Shown in pieces: positions 1 through 12,085 of a stretch of 64,000 bases of DNA. The stretch comes from Pyxicephalus adspersus. Its lineage: Eukaryota > Chordata > Amphibia > Anura > Pyxicephalidae. The stretch's first letter is position 1; each line of letters begins with the position of its first letter. The position numbers were made by a program, and so were the translations under genes. The stretch covers positions 47,245,347-47,309,346 of the forward strand of contig NC_092862.1 in assembly GCF_032062135.1 (NCBI RefSeq), written 5' to 3'. The notes beneath the pieces were generated by a model. It searched no databases. It had not been told where the DNA came from and saw nothing but the letters and a program-made list of their open reading frames with translations.

Positions 1-95
1 CAAGGAGAAGGAGCAGGGAAAAGTTGCCTTGAGACTTAGCTCTGATGAGGTCATTGGCCACTTTAGTAAGGGCTGTTTCAGTGGAGTGGGCAGCT
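1..95 (-). pseudogene. L2/CR1-type LINE reverse transcriptase scrap
   Basis: Read on the minus strand, this edge fragment encodes AHSTETALTKVANDLIRAK followed by SQGNFSLLL, the reverse transcriptase stretch just before the first catalytic aspartate region of L2/CR1-type LINEs. It matches the longer fragment at 56985-57080 at nearly every position, so the two are copies of one family. The homology stops at about base 95, and the element continues past the window edge. It is far too short to be functional. The match to the second copy is seen directly; the clade name comes from family knowledge. Confidence 0.8.
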
Positions 96-2244
96 GGTTC
101 TACAAGCTTTTCATTGGGTGTACATAGTTTTTCACACACAGCTTCTCTATTTTAGCTTCAATAAATAATGCTTTAGCTTCAAATAAATAGTGACACTGTG
201 GCATCTATTGTGTGTTGTTTTTTAACTTAGATTTAAATAACGTTAGAATCTGATTCTCTGTTAGACCTGATATGTAAAACCTTAGAATGAAAAAAGAGGT
301 GTACTTTTTTATCAATACTGTGTAATATATAAAGTGTAATATGTGTGCAAAGTACGAATGAGCCCTTTAATTTCTAAATTAAAGTCCACTAACTTTAACC
401 GAACCTATCCCATAACTCCCACCAAAGCAGAGTTCTTTCAATTAATGCAGTTAAAACATTCAAAAATGTATTCAAAAGTCTAACCTAAATTAATTTATTG
501 AAAAACATTACCTTCCTACAGGGCTCGATTTACACAAAGATTTTACTTGTTTAATATAGGACTGGTGATTTTTAAACGTAACATTCATTCGGTAAATGAT
601 CCTGTTTGTGCATGTAAATGAAGTTGTCAGTGTAAAGTGTTTTATATATATATATATAGGATTATTGATGTTTTGGAGTGAATAAATTGCATTTTTATTG
701 TATTTTGTGGGTGAAGTTATGAGACAGATACAGATTAAGTAGGTGAGCTTTAGTTCTAATAAAAAAGATTAAAAGATAAAAAGGAGAAGGCGGGTAAAAT
801 GAAGAGTAGGATAAATTATATTTTACCAATGCAAATGAATGTTATTACATTTTTTTTAACAATGATATTTGTTTTAAAATATTTGAAAAAGCTAAAGAGT
901 TATCATTTCAGGTTTTCAGGAAAGATGGAGATTTCTTGTAGGCGCCCAGGGTATAGAAAGGTTTAAAAAAGGAAGAAAGAAGTGCCACTAGGAATGATAT
1001 TTATTCAAGCTGGATGTCACTATACCTCTATCCCTATGAAACATGTAGAAAGGCATTGTCAGTGAAATCATTAAGAACACATGCACTTTGCTACCTAGAA
1101 ATGCCTCTGGGAATACGTGATTTATGGGAGTGATGTCTGCTCTACATCATATGTGAGTGCCACTGTTTGCATGTTATCATTTTTAATAAAAAATGGTTTT
1201 ACTCCATGTGAGTGTGTCTCTTTACCAAATCTCAAGAACACTGGGGGCTTTTATTTCAAATGACCAATGAAAAGAGGTCTATTGACTAAATTAACCAAAG
1301 AGCATTTGACCTAAGTGTTGTTGTTCGTCAGTCAGCCGGTGAGTTCTTGTCCAATTGTTGGTGACAGCTGATTTAGTAATAGGGATTAGCAGATCTGCTT
1401 AGGTTTGTTTCACTGAGGGTTCTGTAAATCCTCCTTGAAATTTCCAATAAAGTTAAGCCTGAATAGCACCCCAACCTATCTACATACCACATGGCAACAC
1501 ATTATAGATTATCATAAAATATGGCAGCCACTTCAATTCTTCATTTGTAGCAATCAAATCCCTCTGTCCTTCTTCCCCCCTTTTGGTCTGATGTATGGAC
1601 CTCCAAAATGTTTAACACCCATTTTAAGATAAATTAGCTTTTATAACTAAATTTACATTTCATCTAACCTAGAAATGATTAATCTTGTTGTTTAGTAAAG
1701 CCAGTATTAGGAAAACAGCTACAAAACATCTCCCATTCTCTTTAGGTTCATATCATGTGCTTTATAGTTCACCACACTGAAAGGTGCACAGGGCAGCACT
1801 GGATTTCTAAGATAATCAACAGGTAATTTTTGTACTTAAACCAATTACAAGAAAACCCTCTCAATGACATATGTAACAAACCAAAAGGTAGTAAATAATG
1901 CTATTTGTTGTTTGGGTAATGTACTTTTTAAGATTTCCAATACACATACTCTGGTCTAGAAGCATTATGACAAACATGTAAAAAGTAAAAACAATATTCT
2001 GTTTTTTTTTGCAGATGAAGAGTAATAATGAAGCATGGTCTCCTTCTGTCAGTTTTGCATCCATTAACTTCATATTTTGTGTTTACTCATCCATGCCTTC
2101 ATTACACCACTTTGTTAGTGCTCAGACAGCTGGAATAGGGTCATTTAAGTTTTCATCTTATTTGTGCATAACTTATAATCTCAGGATAACTCTGCTGTCT
2201 GTTTTAGGATTTTTCATCTATGCAGAAGTGTGTATGAGCTGGCC
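96..2244. other. AT-rich intergenic DNA, no gene seen
   Basis: I see no coding exon, RNA gene or complete mobile element here. Frames reach about 80 codons at most and lack composition or motifs typical of protein. A (TA)8 run lies at 643-658. Bases 130-190 hold two near copies of a TTTAGCTTCAAATAAATA-like string directly after the LINE scrap, possibly part of that insertion. Confidence 0.6.
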
Positions 2245-3125
2245 ATATATATGAATATGACCCATGGGTATGATGGGTGTGGAGATCTGCCCATTGATTG
2301 TTATGTTATCATAAATGTGAATTTGTCCTCCTGGGTATGATGGCTGGAGAGATCTGCCTATGGATTATGTTATCATAAATGTGAAGATGGCCCCAGAGTA
2401 TAATGGCTGGACAGATCCGCTCATGAATTATATTATCATAAATGTGAAAATGTCCCCCTGGATATGATGGCTGGAGAGATCTGCACATGGATCATGTGAT
2501 CATAAATGTGAGATGGCCCAAGGGTATGATGGCTTGAGAGATCTGCCCATGGATTATGTTCTCATGAATGTGAAGCTGTCCCCCTGGATATGATGGCTGA
2601 AGAGATCTGCCCACGGATTATATTATCATAAATGTGAAGATGGCCCCTGGGTATGATGGCTTGAGAGATCTGCCCATGGATTATGTTATCATAAATATGA
2701 AGATGACCCTGGGTAAGATGGGTGGGGACATCTGTTTATGAATTGTTATGTTATCATAAATGTTAAGATGTTCCCCTAGGAATCATGGGTGGGGACATCT
2801 GTTCATGAATTGTTATGTTATCATAAATGTGAAGATGACCCTGGGTAAGATAAGTGGTTCTGTTTATGATCTGTTATGTTATCATAAATGTGAAGATGTT
2901 CCCCTAGGAATCATGGGTGGGGACATCTGTTCATGAATTGTTATGTAATCAGAAAATGTGAAGATATTCCCCTAGGAATCATGGGTGGGGACATCTGCTC
3001 ATGAATTGTTATGTTACCATAAATGTAAAGATGTCCCCCTGGGTGTGATGGGTGGGGAGATCTGTTAATGGATTATGTTATCAAAAATGTGAAGATGTCC
3101 CCTTAAGTATGATGAATGGGGAGAT
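2245..3125. repeat. Minisatellite array, 63-66 bp unit, about 14 copies
   Basis: A tandem array whose unit contains three recognisable blocks: TATGATGG(C/G)TGG, GAGATCTGCCCATGGATTA and TTATCATAAATGTGAAGATG. Copies of ATAAATGTGA fall at 2311, 2375, 2438, 2502, 2628 and so on, which gives a period of 63-66 bp. Two subtypes are visible: the first half has GGAGAGATCTGCCCATGG, while copies from about 2700 onward have GGGGACATCTG(T)TCATGAATTG. This suggests separate local expansion of two variant units. There is no open frame across the array. Its last units are separated by the GC-rich block at 3126-3515. Confidence 0.95.
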
Positions 3126-3515
3126 GATAAGCAGGGGTGTAGTGGGGCGGGCATGGGTGGGAACGCTGTGTCCTCACTCTTTTGGGGAATGGGCACACAT
3201 GCCCACTCTTATTTTGCCATGAATTCTTTGGTGGTCTGTAGCTCTGGCCAGTCTGCCCCCCCATGGGGTCGGGAGAAGGGTCCCGCTTGGGGGGCGCACC
3301 CCTATGAAATTGCAGGCTCACTCTCACCTGCCCACTCTCCCATCGCAAGTTCAGGGTGGGTTCTAGTATCATGACGTCCCTCTGGGGGAAGTTTCTTCCC
3401 CTTTGAGTGATACACAGGCAGGGGAGTAGTTGGGCGGGCACGTTTACATAACAATGATGCGCATGCACGCTCGCCATGGATAGTACTACGCCCCCTCTTC
3501 TTTTTCAACAACTTT
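3126..3515. mobile_element. GC-rich, CpG-containing block inserted in the minisatellite
   Basis: The base composition jumps from AT-rich to GC-rich, with CpGs, G-runs and strings such as GGGTCGGGAGAAGGG. The block contains a spaced direct repeat: GCAGGGGTGTAGTGGGGCGG near 3132 and GCAGGGGAGTAGTTGGGCGG near 3418. Minisatellite sequence resumes right after it at about 3516, so it behaves as an insertion into the array. Both strands have open frames of 70-124 codons here, but they are proline-, arginine- and histidine-rich by composition and I recognise no domain. The family is unknown; it could be a non-autonomous DNA element or a SINE-like unit. Confidence 0.55.
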
Positions 3516-3556
3516 ACCCCGATGGTAAGGAGATTTGCCCATGGAATAATGTTTAA
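3516..3556. repeat. Orphan minisatellite unit
   Basis: GATGGTAAGGAGATTTGCCC followed by ATGGAATAATGTTT matches the unit of the upstream array (GATGGCTGGAGAGATCTGCC followed by CATGGATTATGTTA). It shows that the array once ran through this point and was split by the GC-rich block. Confidence 0.75.
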
Positions 3557-6500
3557 ATATTGTTCCTCTGATCTTTTTATCTGCTCTATGAACTGTATCA
3601 ACACACTCAGCTCTTTTTTTCTATAGGTAGCTCAAAGATTTTCCCAACAGTCTCCAAATATTACTAACAGTTGGAAGTGGCATAATACATCCTCTATAGT
3701 AGCCCAAAAGGACCATATTTTTTTTTGCAGCTATCCAATTGGGTTTGGGATTTATAATGGCTCTGTGACTGCATTTATACAGTATAGTACAGTACATTGA
3801 TACTATATGGTAGCCATCCCTTTCCCTTACCACTCCAAGATACCAACTGTCTAAAACTGGCCAGTCACTGAGCATCCAGAAACTGTACATGAGCCCACCT
3901 GGGAACATTTTGACAAGGGGACAGATGATGAGTAGTATAATATCTTCTAATATTATTTTGTTGTTCTTTCAGTCTCCTGTTCTGACATCCACAAACCCTC
4001 ATTGTCCTGGTATCGGCATGATAGGAATTGAGAAAAAAAGATCTCCAAATTATTGTAAAAACAGAATAAAAACTGGACACAAATCTGATGCTTATTCATG
4101 CTTTACAACTATAATAATAAAAAATACAATTTTTAATCTACACCTAATGCTGCATAAAAAAGGGCTGTATTGTCTGCATGCAGCTTCATCGTTCTTTTTA
4201 TGTCCCCTAACCTTGTTTATAAAAATGGTTGATTTATTTGCTCAGATCATGCTGCTAGCTTGCCAAAAGCTTTGCCAGCCACTGAATAAATACTCTGGCT
4301 CTGTTTGAATGATGAGACAGAGTTTAGTGCCATGGATAGCCATTATATTTTTATATACAAGCAAGAGAGGAGTCATTTTACAATTATTTCATGAAAATTG
4401 AGTGCAAGAGTTATCACGCAATGCAAATTGGCTTTTTATCAAAAGGTAATAATAAAGGTAGGTATTTTAGTAGGTTTGTTTCAAGACCTACATTATTCAG
4501 TACGAATCTATTTTCATCTGTGTCAGCCTCTTGTTTAAAGGGCATGGCATGACTTAGAATTTTAACAGTTAACGTCTGGAACTGTTAATGTTGTTAGTGC
4601 ACTCATTTTAACAAAAGGGAGCAATTGGCCAAGATCAATGTAAATTATTACCTTGGATGCTGAACACTGACTGACTCCTGATCCACTAAGTCTTTAAAAA
4701 TTAGAATTTAAAGAACGCTTACAAACAGATTTTATAGCGAGCAGTGCTTAGGAAATAAATTGCTTTTTTATCTTATGCTATACAGACAAACTAGGTTTTC
4801 ACTAGGTGAAAACAGATTATTTTAGTTGTTTTCTAGTTACTGGGTCATTTAGTCAAACAAATCTATATGTAAAATTGGCTTTGTCTTGTTCTTTTAGCTG
4901 TCTGTTGCCTATTTCTTGTATATTTTCAATATCTTTCTTTCCTGTAGACTTAAAAAGAAGTAGCAGGGTATTGTTCCAAAATAAGGAAAAATGACCTCTT
5001 AGAAAGTCGTCCCAATTCGAGATTCCCTGTTAAATTTCTATTCTGATGACAACATAAAATTTCTTGCTTTGCACGTTGCAGTTGTCATTAGGAATGATGA
5101 AAAGGGTGAATCTCACCAGCACGGAAATAGACAGCAATAAAAACCTGAAATAAATTCTTACATCTATCTATGTAAAACTAAAAAAACAGTTTTAGCTAGA
5201 GATATTTTAGGTCAACTTATACCCGCCCATGGATAACACAACAGCGGCAAACAATAAAACCATGGGGAGTCATATAAATCCAAACATTTATTATAAACAT
5301 GCTCAAAGCAATTCAAATCCTACACAAAGATTATGTCAAGGCTCCAATAATACAACAGTTAAAAAGGCCGAAGCTGAGCACTTTGTTCTCCATGTCTGCA
5401 CCCAGTTACGCAGGTCACACTATTCTGTGACTGTGCCTGCCTGACTCAGTAGAGTGAGCGAGATCTTTAGGAGGAATTTCTTGGTGTGGCTTACTCAGGG
5501 AACATTGGTACCAGAAACACATGTCAATCATATCAGCAATCAGTCTTCCCATATAATAACTCAATACTATAACTCTAACTATAATAACCAGCTGTTCCTG
5601 GTATTACTCATTTTTGTTAAATTGCTCTTCTACAGGGGCTTTTATTAGCTTGGTTGATGACCCCTGAGGAGCAGTTGTTCACCATTTCTAAGAAGATTCC
5701 ACAATATTAACTATAAGATATGTATTTCTACTGATTACTGCATGCCATTATTATATTGATTATCAAAACCAATATTTAAATCAGTGACATATTTTGACCT
5801 TATAAAAGTGGTAATTTCATTGTTTAGAAAATGTAGACTTTAGTGCCTTTAGTAAGGATGGATATGGGATAACAAAGTGTTACAACATGTTAATGTTCAA
5901 TTAAAAACACTTATTAAATAATTCAGTAGTCTTTAGAAACTTTGTAAATGATTATATATAGATACAAGAAGAGCGGCTAGGAGGTAAGAATAAAAATAGG
6001 AGTAATTCAAGCTAATGATGTTAGCTCTAAGCTAGCTAAAAACCAAAAGGGAGAGTTTAAACCAGTTACAGATATTAGCTCTAATTATTGGGTCCTATAA
6101 CCACAGTAATAATATCCCATGGTCATGGGTAATTTTAACCCATATGAATGTAAGGAATTAATCTTATTGTAAGGCCGACAGCATAGTAACTGGTTGGGGA
6201 ATAGTGGTATGAATAGTGGATGTGATTGAATCTATCCAGTTATTAGACATTGTCTGGTAGTTTGTAAAAGGACGCCTGTCCACTGATGTCTACAATCCCT
6301 TCCAGGATTCTAACTAGAAGACACTAAATTTATATTAATTCCACTACGACCTAAGTCATGACTGCACATAAAAGAGGAACAAACTGAGATTATTCCATTC
6401 TAGCACACAGTTATCTGATATCACTCTATTGAGTCAGGTGAACTGGTTGAAAAAAATAGTTAATTTGCCATATAAATGTTTTATCAAAGCCAAATATATG

Positions 6501-6976
6501 TGAGAACTAAGAACTGTATGAAGGTATTACCATTCAGTTGAATGAAATGCTTCTGCAGTATCAAGACAGACTATCACTCTATGTTGGATGTTGCTATGGA
6601 GACAATAAATATTCTCAAATACTCTGCATATGTTTAGCGGAGTGGAGTTTTACAGCGTTAATCCGGTTTCAGTATGGTGTAAAATTTAGGAAATGGATGT
6701 ACTGTATTACTAAAGTATTGCAAAGATAAGGAAAATGAGAAATGCTTGCAAGTGAATGGGTCCTTTACTTGATTTGGACATCAGACTAATTATTCTGACA
6801 TAGAGGAAGGGAAAGCTTCATGTCCCTTGGTAACAAGAACAAGTTTCAGGCTTAGTTCTTTAGAAAATGTATTATGTTTCTAGCAATCGTCCTCCAGCAC
6901 CAGGGCCATATGGTTGCAAAAGTAGGTGATTGCAACTTTAGTTACAATTTAATGAGTTTAGGATTCCAAACATTTA
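3557..6976. other. Intergenic DNA, no gene seen
   Basis: Nothing here supports a gene. A frame of 139 codons at 3889-4308 is open on the plus strand, but it lacks recognisable domains, is rich in residues expected from AT-rich DNA, and overlaps minus-strand frames of similar length. I treat it as chance. Confidence 0.6.
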
Positions 6977-7484
6977 TGTTAAAGAGAAACTAAAGTAACT
7001 TGAGGGGGTGGGGTCAGGACCTATTGTCAGGTACCTTTAATAATTGAAAAATTTGTAACCCAGCAGGACCTTATAATCTGTAATAAAACCTACTCACCTG
7101 CCTGATTGCTGTTTTCAATTGTCAAAACTGCAGCTCAGCGTTTGTAGCTGGGATACCCGGTGGATATCAGCTTCCCCTGCCGCTTCCAGGAGCAAATAAA
7201 CTTCTGCACACCTGCCTAAGAGTTACGTCACCCCCAGCCAATCAAGGTGGCAAAAGATAGAAACAAGGAGGAGAAGAAAGCAAAAATATGGCAGCGCCTG
7301 CAACTGAACGGGAATAGGTGAAGTAGTGTCTGGTATACATAAGCACAAAAAAGATACCGTTTTTTCATCCCTTAGTTAAGGATGATAAGGCTCCACGTGT
7401 ATTTTTACACGTAGAAAAAAATTAGACAGGGGTTGGGTCAGGGTTTATTGTCAGACAACTTTAATAATGGGTTTTCATAACTAT
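6977..7484. mobile_element. Decayed TTAA-type repeat with duplicated end segment
   Basis: TTAAAGAGAAACTAAAGTAA at 6982 resembles the terminal repeat of the element at 7809 (TTAAAGCCCGACTAAAGTGA). A segment reading GGGGTGGGGTCAGGACCTAT near 7012 recurs diverged near 7428 as GGGGTTGGGTCAGGGTTTAT, followed in both by TGTCAG and CTTTAATAAT. The central part (7140-7310) shares short blocks with 32930-33110, including CCAATCAA and AGAAGAAA. I could not find a matching right terminus, so the boundaries are approximate. Confidence 0.5.
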
Positions 7485-7700
7485 GGGCCTAACTTATTAA
7501 AGCTCTCCGAGGATGGAGAGGATACACTTTCATCAGTGAAGATAAGTGATCCGGTAAACCTGGAATGGAACTGGTTTAGGGTTCAAAACATTTGCTAGCA
7601 AAAAGCAAATGACTTTGAAGAAATCAATTCCTTGTTTTCTTGATCACCCAGCTTCATTGATAAAAATGTATGCTCTTGAGAGTTTTAATCAATCAGGCCC
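7485..7700. mobile_element. Palindromic miniature element (GGGCCTAACTTATTAAAGC)
   Basis: The element starts GGGCCTAACTTATTAAAGCTC and ends with the inverse form GAGAGTTTTAATCAATCAGGCCC. The two halves fold on each other: CTCTCC..GGATACACTTTCATCAGTGAAG on the left pairs with CTTCATTGATAAAAATGTAT..CTCTTGAGAG on the right, and GTGATCC..AAACCTGGAATGGA pairs with TCAATTCCTTGTTTTCTTGATCAC. It is a non-autonomous DNA transposon with no coding capacity. Flanks are TAT and CAT, so a 3-bp target duplication is possible but imperfect. Confidence 0.75.
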
Positions 7701-7808
7701 CATATTGGAATTTTGTTCAAAAACAACATGCTTTTTAATTTTATTTCTCTACTGACACCCCTCAACAAATTTGGTGACAATATTATGTTCAAGGTCTTTG
7801 CAATTAAC

Positions 7809-8165
7809 TTAAAGCCCGACTAAAGTGAAAATTAAAAAAAAAAACATACCCTCAATTCCATAGATTCCTGTGGGCGCTGGACCATCCCTCAATCTGGTCC
7901 TGCATCGTTTTAGAATTCTACTTCCTCAGTGCTGGGTGCCGCCATCTTCAGTCTTCTCTCTTTTTGCTACATCACCCGATCCTACACCTGGGCAGTGCGA
8001 GATCTGGTGATGTAGCAAAAAGAGAGAAAACTGAAAGCCCGCTGTAACGGGGGAAAAAACATAGCCGATTTCACTGCACATGCCTAGGATCTGCATTTCT
8101 TTCATCTTAGTGGAAAAATCTTCTCATTTATGTAATGTAAAAAGTTAAGTTTAGGTCTGCTTTAA
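7809..8165. mobile_element. TTAA-target miniature element (Kolobok/T2-like)
   Basis: A TTAA occurs at both ends (7809-7812 and 8162-8165), followed inward by diverged inverted repeats: AAGCCCGACTAAAGTGAAAA on the left and, on the opposite strand at the right, AAGCAGACCTAAACTTAACT. The middle has a second long inverted repeat: TTCTCTCTTTTTGCTACATC near 7956 pairs with GATGTAGCAAAAAGAGAGAA near 8010, which would make a hairpin with about a 32-bp stem. TTAA duplication with TTAAAG termini fits frog Kolobok-type miniature elements; piggyBac also uses TTAA. No coding sequence. Confidence 0.75.
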
Positions 8166-11108
8166 ATAATGGAATGCATTCTCTATATGCTAAATGTTTT
8201 ACATTTTTTTGTTTTATTTTTCAATTTTTTATAAAGATTAAAGATGGTAATTGATAATATGTCTAAATAAAAGAGTTTATTTGTTTGACAATTAAATAAG
8301 AGCATAATTGGGTTTATATTTTTTCACCCATAGCTTTTCCACAGAAAAATAAATGTTTATTTTACACAGCATCAGTTAATGCCTAACAATTCTAAAAACA
8401 TTTCCATCACATGGAGATCTGAGTATGTGTATGATAGCTTGCTATCTTTACCTAACATTCTAGTTTGATAGATGGAATACAGTTCTTGTACCAGTTTTGT
8501 AGGATTTGGCCTTTTCTTTACAACTAGAACATCATTAACAGAATGTCTACAGTTTACAGCCTAGGTCTCTATTTCCCTGTAATTTATGCTCCATTTCGAT
8601 GTTCCTATTTTATCAGCCGGGTTTTTCAACCTATAAACCTAGATATCAAGCTGTTTGAACAAAAAAGAAAGATAAATTTCACAGTTGAAAAGGACACATT
8701 TTAACTCGTCTGAAAGTCTGTGGCTTTTACAAAATGTTACAGTTTCCTAGAAGCTTGTAACAGATGAAGATTATGGGGAATTTGGCAGGCAAAAGATTGA
8801 TGAATGGCTCTCTTGTATATTATTATCATTACTTATGTGATGCCAACATTTTCTGCCACACTGTACAGCTTGTAATTGACACAAGTATAGAGTTTGACCA
8901 AAAAAGTATAAAAAAGGGTTATACAAGGGGTTTACAAGCCAAGCAATTTTTGTTATGGTTTTTGCTTTATCAATTATATCCAACATATAGAGAACCAGGG
9001 TGTGTTTTAGCCATATGCAGTCCCAAAGCAACAGCCAGGTGGTGCATATTCCTGTGATGCCAAGTAGAGGGGCAGGCAGAGCTTTACTGTGAGTAGGTTT
9101 CATACTGTCTGCCTTTAGTATGGTTAATAATAATGAATTCACCAAAGTATGGTATTGTAATGACTGTTCAAAGCAATGTGCTATTGCCTATTCTTTCTGC
9201 TTGGCACTGTGGAGAAGGGTTAAGGTTGCATGGGCCAGGGAAAAGGAACCCACCAGCTTTAGACCTCCTAAAGGTTTTGAAGTTATTGTAGTTTCCATGT
9301 ATTGTTTTACATTTTTCAAAACAGTCCTTGCAACCAAAATGCAGGATTTATTGCAGCCTATATTTCGTCTTTCATTATAGCCTTCATCTTTCATCTCTTT
9401 CTACTTGTAAAATTTCATTCTGAGAGTCATTGCATGCTAAATGTCTAATTACAATTCCAGTAGTAAGATCATAGCACTTATTTTTAGTGGACATTTACAT
9501 GTTCGTGGATGGAATCTTTTGCCATGGGAGTTACATTTTTGTTGAATGGCAAACCCATATGCATTGAATTCATAACATATGAACTACTTACTACTATACT
9601 ATACTATTACTACTGTAAATAGTTTTGTTTATTTGCAGAGAACATTATGTTCTGTGCAGGACACACATAAATGTTTGACAACTTTGCATAAATTGTGAAG
9701 GGTTTGGATTATCTCAACTACATATCTGTTTTTGCAACAATGTACCGTTTTGCCACTATGTAGTACTAAATTAAATTGAAATACAGAAGGATTAGGACTG
9801 GTTTGTTTGAAGTGTATTTTAAAATCAACTACTCTAAGCTTTGACTACTTATCTTATTCAGTTGTGCTACAGTACTTATGTACATGCTGGTAGAAGGATA
9901 GAATAACACAGAGATTTGCAAACCAGTATCCAGTTATAGGCTAAGGGAGAAAAAAACTACCTACTTGCAGTACTAATCTAAAAGGAAAAGATAATTTTTT
10001 GGATGAAGGCTTTCAAAAATCATTTATAAAAAAGGAAACAAAAATAAAACCTACCATTAAAGTATTTGTTTCCTAAAAATGCTAATTTGGAGATCCAAAA
10101 AATGGTGAAAAGCACATCCTAGTTTTACAGTAGTTTTTTTAACTTCTGTAAATAGAGTTGCCCTTTAAGAACTAGTAACAATGAATTTTCTTACATATGT
10201 GTGAGTCTTTCACACCTATGTACTTGTAAACAATGTATTTGGTTGTAGAAAATGATTCTGTACATTGTTACTTTCAGAATAGTCTGCCAATTATTCAGAA
10301 AAGCTTGAAGTGTTGTACTGATAGTGCCTGTAGGGTGAAACATTATAAATAATGAACAGCTGAAGACAGCAATGAAGAGAATGTAATATTCACTCTCTTG
10401 ATGCATTGTAACATTTTTAGAAAGCATGTGTCATGATGAATATATACAAATAATAATAGAAGAGATAAATGCTCTGAGGCATACATTTTATTTTTCTGCT
10501 GACCACAATAATTCATAGCTCATGCAAATGTCAAGTTAACTCTAGTAATTAGGACATTCTATATTAACTTATAGGTGTTATCAAATGTCTGAATACAAAT
10601 GTATGCAATAAACTCAACCCAGCACATTTTTGTTGTTAAAAGATATACTTATTTATCCTTGCATACGCAGTTCAAAAGAAAGTGTTTAAACAAACACTTA
10701 TGGTATATTTAGCAATGATTCATCTGGCAATTCAGTTAATATATAGGAGATATTTGCACAAGTGAGATTCAGATAAATACACTCTCCTTTCCACTCTCAC
10801 ATTATTCCTAATTATATTTGGATATACGAGCACTACTAGACTAATGCAGCTATCCGCTAAAAGCTGTGTAACCTTCGTCCCAGAGCTAACCAACCCACCA
10901 TCCCTCGTATACTGCTGGCATCACATAGCAAAGCTACTCATACCAGCCTTTATGTGCTTCAGTATACTAGGCTCTTTAGCACCCCTGGTTCCATCCGTTC
11001 AAGAGGGAAGAGGAAGGGGTAAGTATAAAATAAACCACCTGCCTCTTATACCATTGGAGCAAATAGGTGGTTGCCCCTTAGCTGATGATCAGTTTTAGAG
11101 GTCACCAT
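8166..11108. other. Intergenic DNA, no gene seen
   Basis: Short frames on both strands (up to 124 codons near 8771-9145) overlap each other and carry no recognisable domain. No RNA gene or transposon terminus was identified. Confidence 0.55.
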
Positions 11109-11166
11109 GGCTATCAGTGCTGCACATTATGTTGGGGCTAAATAAATCCTGTTTAATAATAATAAT
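11109..11166 (+). repeat. L2-type retroposon 3' tail
   Basis: GTGCTGCACATTATGTTGGGG followed by CTAAATAAATCC and an AAT-repeat tail is the characteristic 3' end of L2-type LINEs and the SINEs they mobilise. The same tail, diverged, ends the SINE at 16183-16526 on the other strand. The sequence just upstream (10840-11108) may be the body of the insertion, but I cannot place it in a family. Confidence 0.6.
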
Positions 11167-11949
11167 GTATGAGAAAAACAATAAGCACACAAGCAGGTGA
11201 AATTTCTTAGTACTCCAATGGGTGTATGTGAAGTACCACGAAATAATTTTTAAATCTTAAAAATTATTATTAGTTATTAGTTAATAAACAGAAAACTATT
11301 ATAAATTGTTAGTGTTTTGATTTACTTTTCACCCCTACATTTAATAATCTATCACTAATGTTTAATTTTTGTAGGAAGCTTTAAGCTAAAAGCTTTCCCC
11401 AGTGACATGTAATGTGTTATCATCATAGCAGGAAGGTTATACACTCACTTCATCCTTGGTATGGGGTTACCAAGCCACATGCTTGATGTTTTATGTCGGT
11501 CAGATCTGGACGCATTATAACTTACTTTCCATATGAGCTTTAAATAAGTAGGGGAACATATCAAGTCTTTGCAGAGAGATGCAGGCTTCAATAACAAATA
11601 ATAAAGATCTTTTTCTACAAATATTTGCAGTTTGTTGCTGCTTTTTAAAACTTTGAACATTTTTGTTTTGATGAGCAATGGTTTAAAAAAGGGGTTTAAT
11701 GTAATAAATGTGTTAAATTGCCATTTTATGTATACATTTTATGTATAATATTTTTCCTTTTATTATAGATAATACATTTTTTATTTCCTTGTCCCAAACT
11801 AGTTTAAATTACCTTTCTGTTGACTTACTACTTTTTCTGGAAGTATCTTCCAAGCATCAACTACTAGTTAAATAATACTTTCTGATACTGGTTTTGAACT
11901 TGAATCCTGTTAGTTTTAGGCCATGTTCTTGTGTTCTTGATCTCAGCTT
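11167..11949. other. AT-rich intergenic DNA
   Basis: No coding or mobile feature supported. Several A/T runs and a TATGTATACATTTTATGTATA-like partial palindrome near 11728 are the only structure noted. Confidence 0.55.
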
Positions 11950-12085
11950 CATTATTGAAGAAAATTACCTGAAACCTTTTTACTCCATTATAATTTAAAA
12001 GGTTTCTATCACAGTCCCCTTTCTTTTCTTTTCCCAAGACAAGTCCTTAAGCCTCTTCTGATGTGTCTTAGACCTTTCACCATTG
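11950..12085 (-). pseudogene. LINE ORF2 C-terminal scrap (CR1/L2-like)
   Basis: On the minus strand the translation reads RLKDLSWEKKRKGTVIETF, which resembles the end-of-ORF2 motif found in CR1/L2-type LINEs (pattern L..L.LE.RR.RGD.IE.FK). An in-frame stop follows. The fragment is short and diverged, so the call is tentative. Confidence 0.4.

Noticed and set aside
2245..3125. Possible CRISPR-like array from regular ~64-bp spacing
   Set aside because: There are no unique spacers between short repeats; the whole 64-bp unit repeats, so it is a minisatellite in a eukaryotic context.
3103..3477. 124-codon minus-strand frame over the GC-rich block
   Set aside because: Reflects GC-rich, stop-poor sequence; composition is low in information and the frame runs into the minisatellite.
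3889..4308. 139-codon open frame on the plus strand
   Set aside because: No domain, no splice or promoter context, and overlapping frames of similar length on the other strand; likely chance.
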